Positions 19,265 through 20,410 of a stretch of 20,410 nucleotides of DNA are shown piece after piece. How positions within the stretch are numbered: position 1 is the first letter of the stretch; every line of letters starts with the position of its first letter. The DNA comes from a virus, in IMG/VR virus record IMGVR_UViG_3300017991_000452, positions 1-20,410 of that record. One strand, written 5' to 3'. The notes below the pieces were generated by a model. That model searched no databases. It saw only the letters and a list, made by a program, of their open reading frames with translations, and was not told the origin of the DNA. The position numbers and the translations under genes are program-made.

Positions 19265-20248
19265 ATGCCACAGCCGAACATTAAAGAAACCATTGTCGCC
19301 GGACCGCTGGCCAACGTATCGGTGGCCTACCGGAACATGGATTATATTGCCGACCGGGTGTTTCCGATCTTAGACGGGGCCGACCCCCGGGCCAAAATCA
19401 CCAAGTATCAGCGCGGGGCCTGGTTCCGGGACGAAGCCGGCATCCGGGCGCCCGGCACCGAAGCCAAACGGGGCGGATATCCGCTCACCACCGTGTCCAT
19501 TGCCACGGATGAATATGCGTTTGCCAAGGAAGTGACAGACGAAGACCGGCGGTTTGTTAAAAGCGCGGGCGCGCCGGCCTTAAACCCGGACACGGACGCC
19601 ATCGAGTTCGCAACGGACAAGGTGGACCTGAAAAAGGAACGCCGGACGGCGTCCCTGATCACCGGTCAGACCTGGGTGGACGGGATCTCCGGTGGCGAGG
19701 ACGCCGAGGGCAAGTGGGTGGCATCCACCGGCAACACCTTTCTGGCGGATATTGAAAAAGCCCAGCTGGCGATCAAGGCGGCCATCGGACGCCGGGCCAA
19801 CGTGCTGCTGCTTGACGACAAGACCTATGGCGGGATGAAGGAAATCGACGCGCTGCTGGACAAAATCAAGTACACCCAGCGCGGCGTGCTGACCAGGGAG
19901 ATGATTGCGGCCATGCTGGACCTGGACGAGGTGCTGGTGGGTTCTGCCATCTATTCGGACGCCGAGGAAACCGCTGCCGGCGATGATTTCAATGCCGTGG
20001 ACATCTGGGAAGTCAATGCCGGAAAAGGCATGGGGTTTCTGTTCTACCGGCCCAAAAAAATAGGATTGAAAGTCCAGTGCGCCGGTTTGCAGGCCCGGAT
20101 CGCCTATGAGAACGGCGTCCCCCGCCGGACATCCAAATGGCGGGAAGCAGCCCGGCATCAGGATGTGTACGAAGTCGCGGAAGAAACCGATATTGTTGTC
20201 GTGGACGCCTATGCCGGGTATCTGTTTGCCGATACGTATTCAACCTAA
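19265..20248 (+). CDS. Major capsid protein
   Basis: This 327-residue protein is the likely HK97-fold major head protein: it follows protease, scaffold and decoration genes. Its pattern fits phage capsid proteins: N-terminal YRNMDYIADRVFPILDGADPRAKITKYQRGAWFRDEAGIRAPGTEAKRGGYPL, the middle FAKEVTDEDRRF and DLKKERRTASLITG, then ANVLLLDDKTYGGMKEIDALLDKIKY and DLDEVLVGSAIYSDAEE. The C-terminal part is IWEVNAGKGMGFLFYRP...TDIVVVDAYAGYLF. It forms the icosahedral shell around the scaffold. AAAGGAG lies upstream of the ATG at 19265. It does not closely resemble Mu gpT by eye, so it may belong to another capsid subgroup of transposable phages. Confidence 0.85.
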   Translation: MPQPNIKETIVAGPLANVSVAYRNMDYIADRVFPILDGADPRAKITKYQRGAWFRDEAGIRAPGTEAKRGGYPLTTVSIATDEYAFAKEVTDEDRRFVKSAGAPALNPDTDAIEFATDKVDLKKERRTASLITGQTWVDGISGGEDAEGKWVASTGNTFLADIEKAQLAIKAAIGRRANVLLLDDKTYGGMKEIDALLDKIKYTQRGVLTREMIAAMLDLDEVLVGSAIYSDAEETAAGDDFNAVDIWEVNAGKGMGFLFYRPKKIGLKVQCAGLQARIAYENGVPRRTSKWREAARHQDVYEVAEETDIVVVDAYAGYLFADTYST

Positions 20249-20257
20249 ACCAATCCC

Positions 20258-20410
20258 GTAGGGGCAGTCCTGTGTGTCTGCCCATAAAGGGCGCACACGC
20301 AGGTGGGGCGCACACGCAGGTGGGGCGCACACGCAGGTGGGGCGCACACGCAGGTGGGGCGCACACGCAGGTGGGGCGCACACGCAGGTGGGGCGCACAC
20401 GCAGGTGGGG
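20258..20410. repeat. Hairpin repeat running into a 17-bp tandem array
   Basis: GTAGGGGCAGTCCTGTGTGTCTGCCCAT starts at 20258, 9 bases after the capsid stop. From 20289 the unit GGGCGCACACGCAGGTG (17 bases) repeats seven times without a change to 20407, and the eighth begins at the edge of the window. The unit is one half of the GCGCAC-type hairpin with its other arm missing. The array continues beyond the window, so its full size is unknown. Confidence 0.95.

Noticed and set aside
20289-20410. CRISPR array or coding repeat protein on the minus strand
   Set aside because: The 17-bp units have no spacers, and the minus-strand frame (repeated MRPTCVCAPP-like residues) is only a translation of the tandem repeat.

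Overview
The window is the left and central part of a Mu-like transposable prophage, read almost entirely on the + strand. The genes follow the order known from Mu, B3 and D3112: Ner-like regulator, DDE transposase (MuA-like), AAA+ transposition ATPase (MuB-like), Gam, GemA, lysis cassette, TraR-like zinc finger, Mu gp25/gp26-like small proteins, small and large terminase, DUF935 portal, gpF-like head morphogenesis protein, gpG-like protein, protease/scaffold, decoration protein and major capsid. Tail genes must lie to the right of the window and the left phage end to its left. The host is Gram-negative, because the lysis cassette encodes an outer-membrane lipoprotein of the o-spanin type. The GC-rich codon use and dense intergenic hairpin repeats suggest a Desulfobacterota-type bacterium, but this is inference and a different host is possible.

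Layout. 1-460 is AT-rich control DNA with a rightward sigma70-like promoter over an inverted-repeat operator, and an interrupted minus-strand reading frame. 461-2089 holds early regulators. 2104-5826 holds the transposition genes and two accessory genes. 5981-7186 holds gam and gemA. 7341-8789 holds poorly conserved small genes. 8956-10521 is the lysis cassette (GH108 muramidase, holin-like protein, overlapping spanin-like pair). 10587-11432 holds small late genes. 11579-20248 is packaging and head morphogenesis.

Two layers of non-coding structure stand out. First, the intergenic spaces are filled with hairpin repeats sharing GTAGGGGC...GCCCCTAC arms. Three copies form an identically built 88-bp three-hairpin composite (two in one orientation, one inverted). 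Others are expanded into tandem arrays, including one with a 17-bp period running off the right edge. Second, many of the same gaps carry period-7 tandem repeats of different words (TTAAACC/TTATACC, AACATCC, GAAACAG, ACCCTGA, GGTGTCA). 

The most unusual single locus is 16401-16511, between the gpF-like and gpG-like head genes. On the minus strand, against the whole late operon, it has a TTGACA-N16-TATTAT promoter, about 75 nt of structured sequence with no ATG, and an intrinsic terminator whose stem is capped by GUAA and followed by six U. It looks like a complete small-RNA gene inside the phage structural operon.
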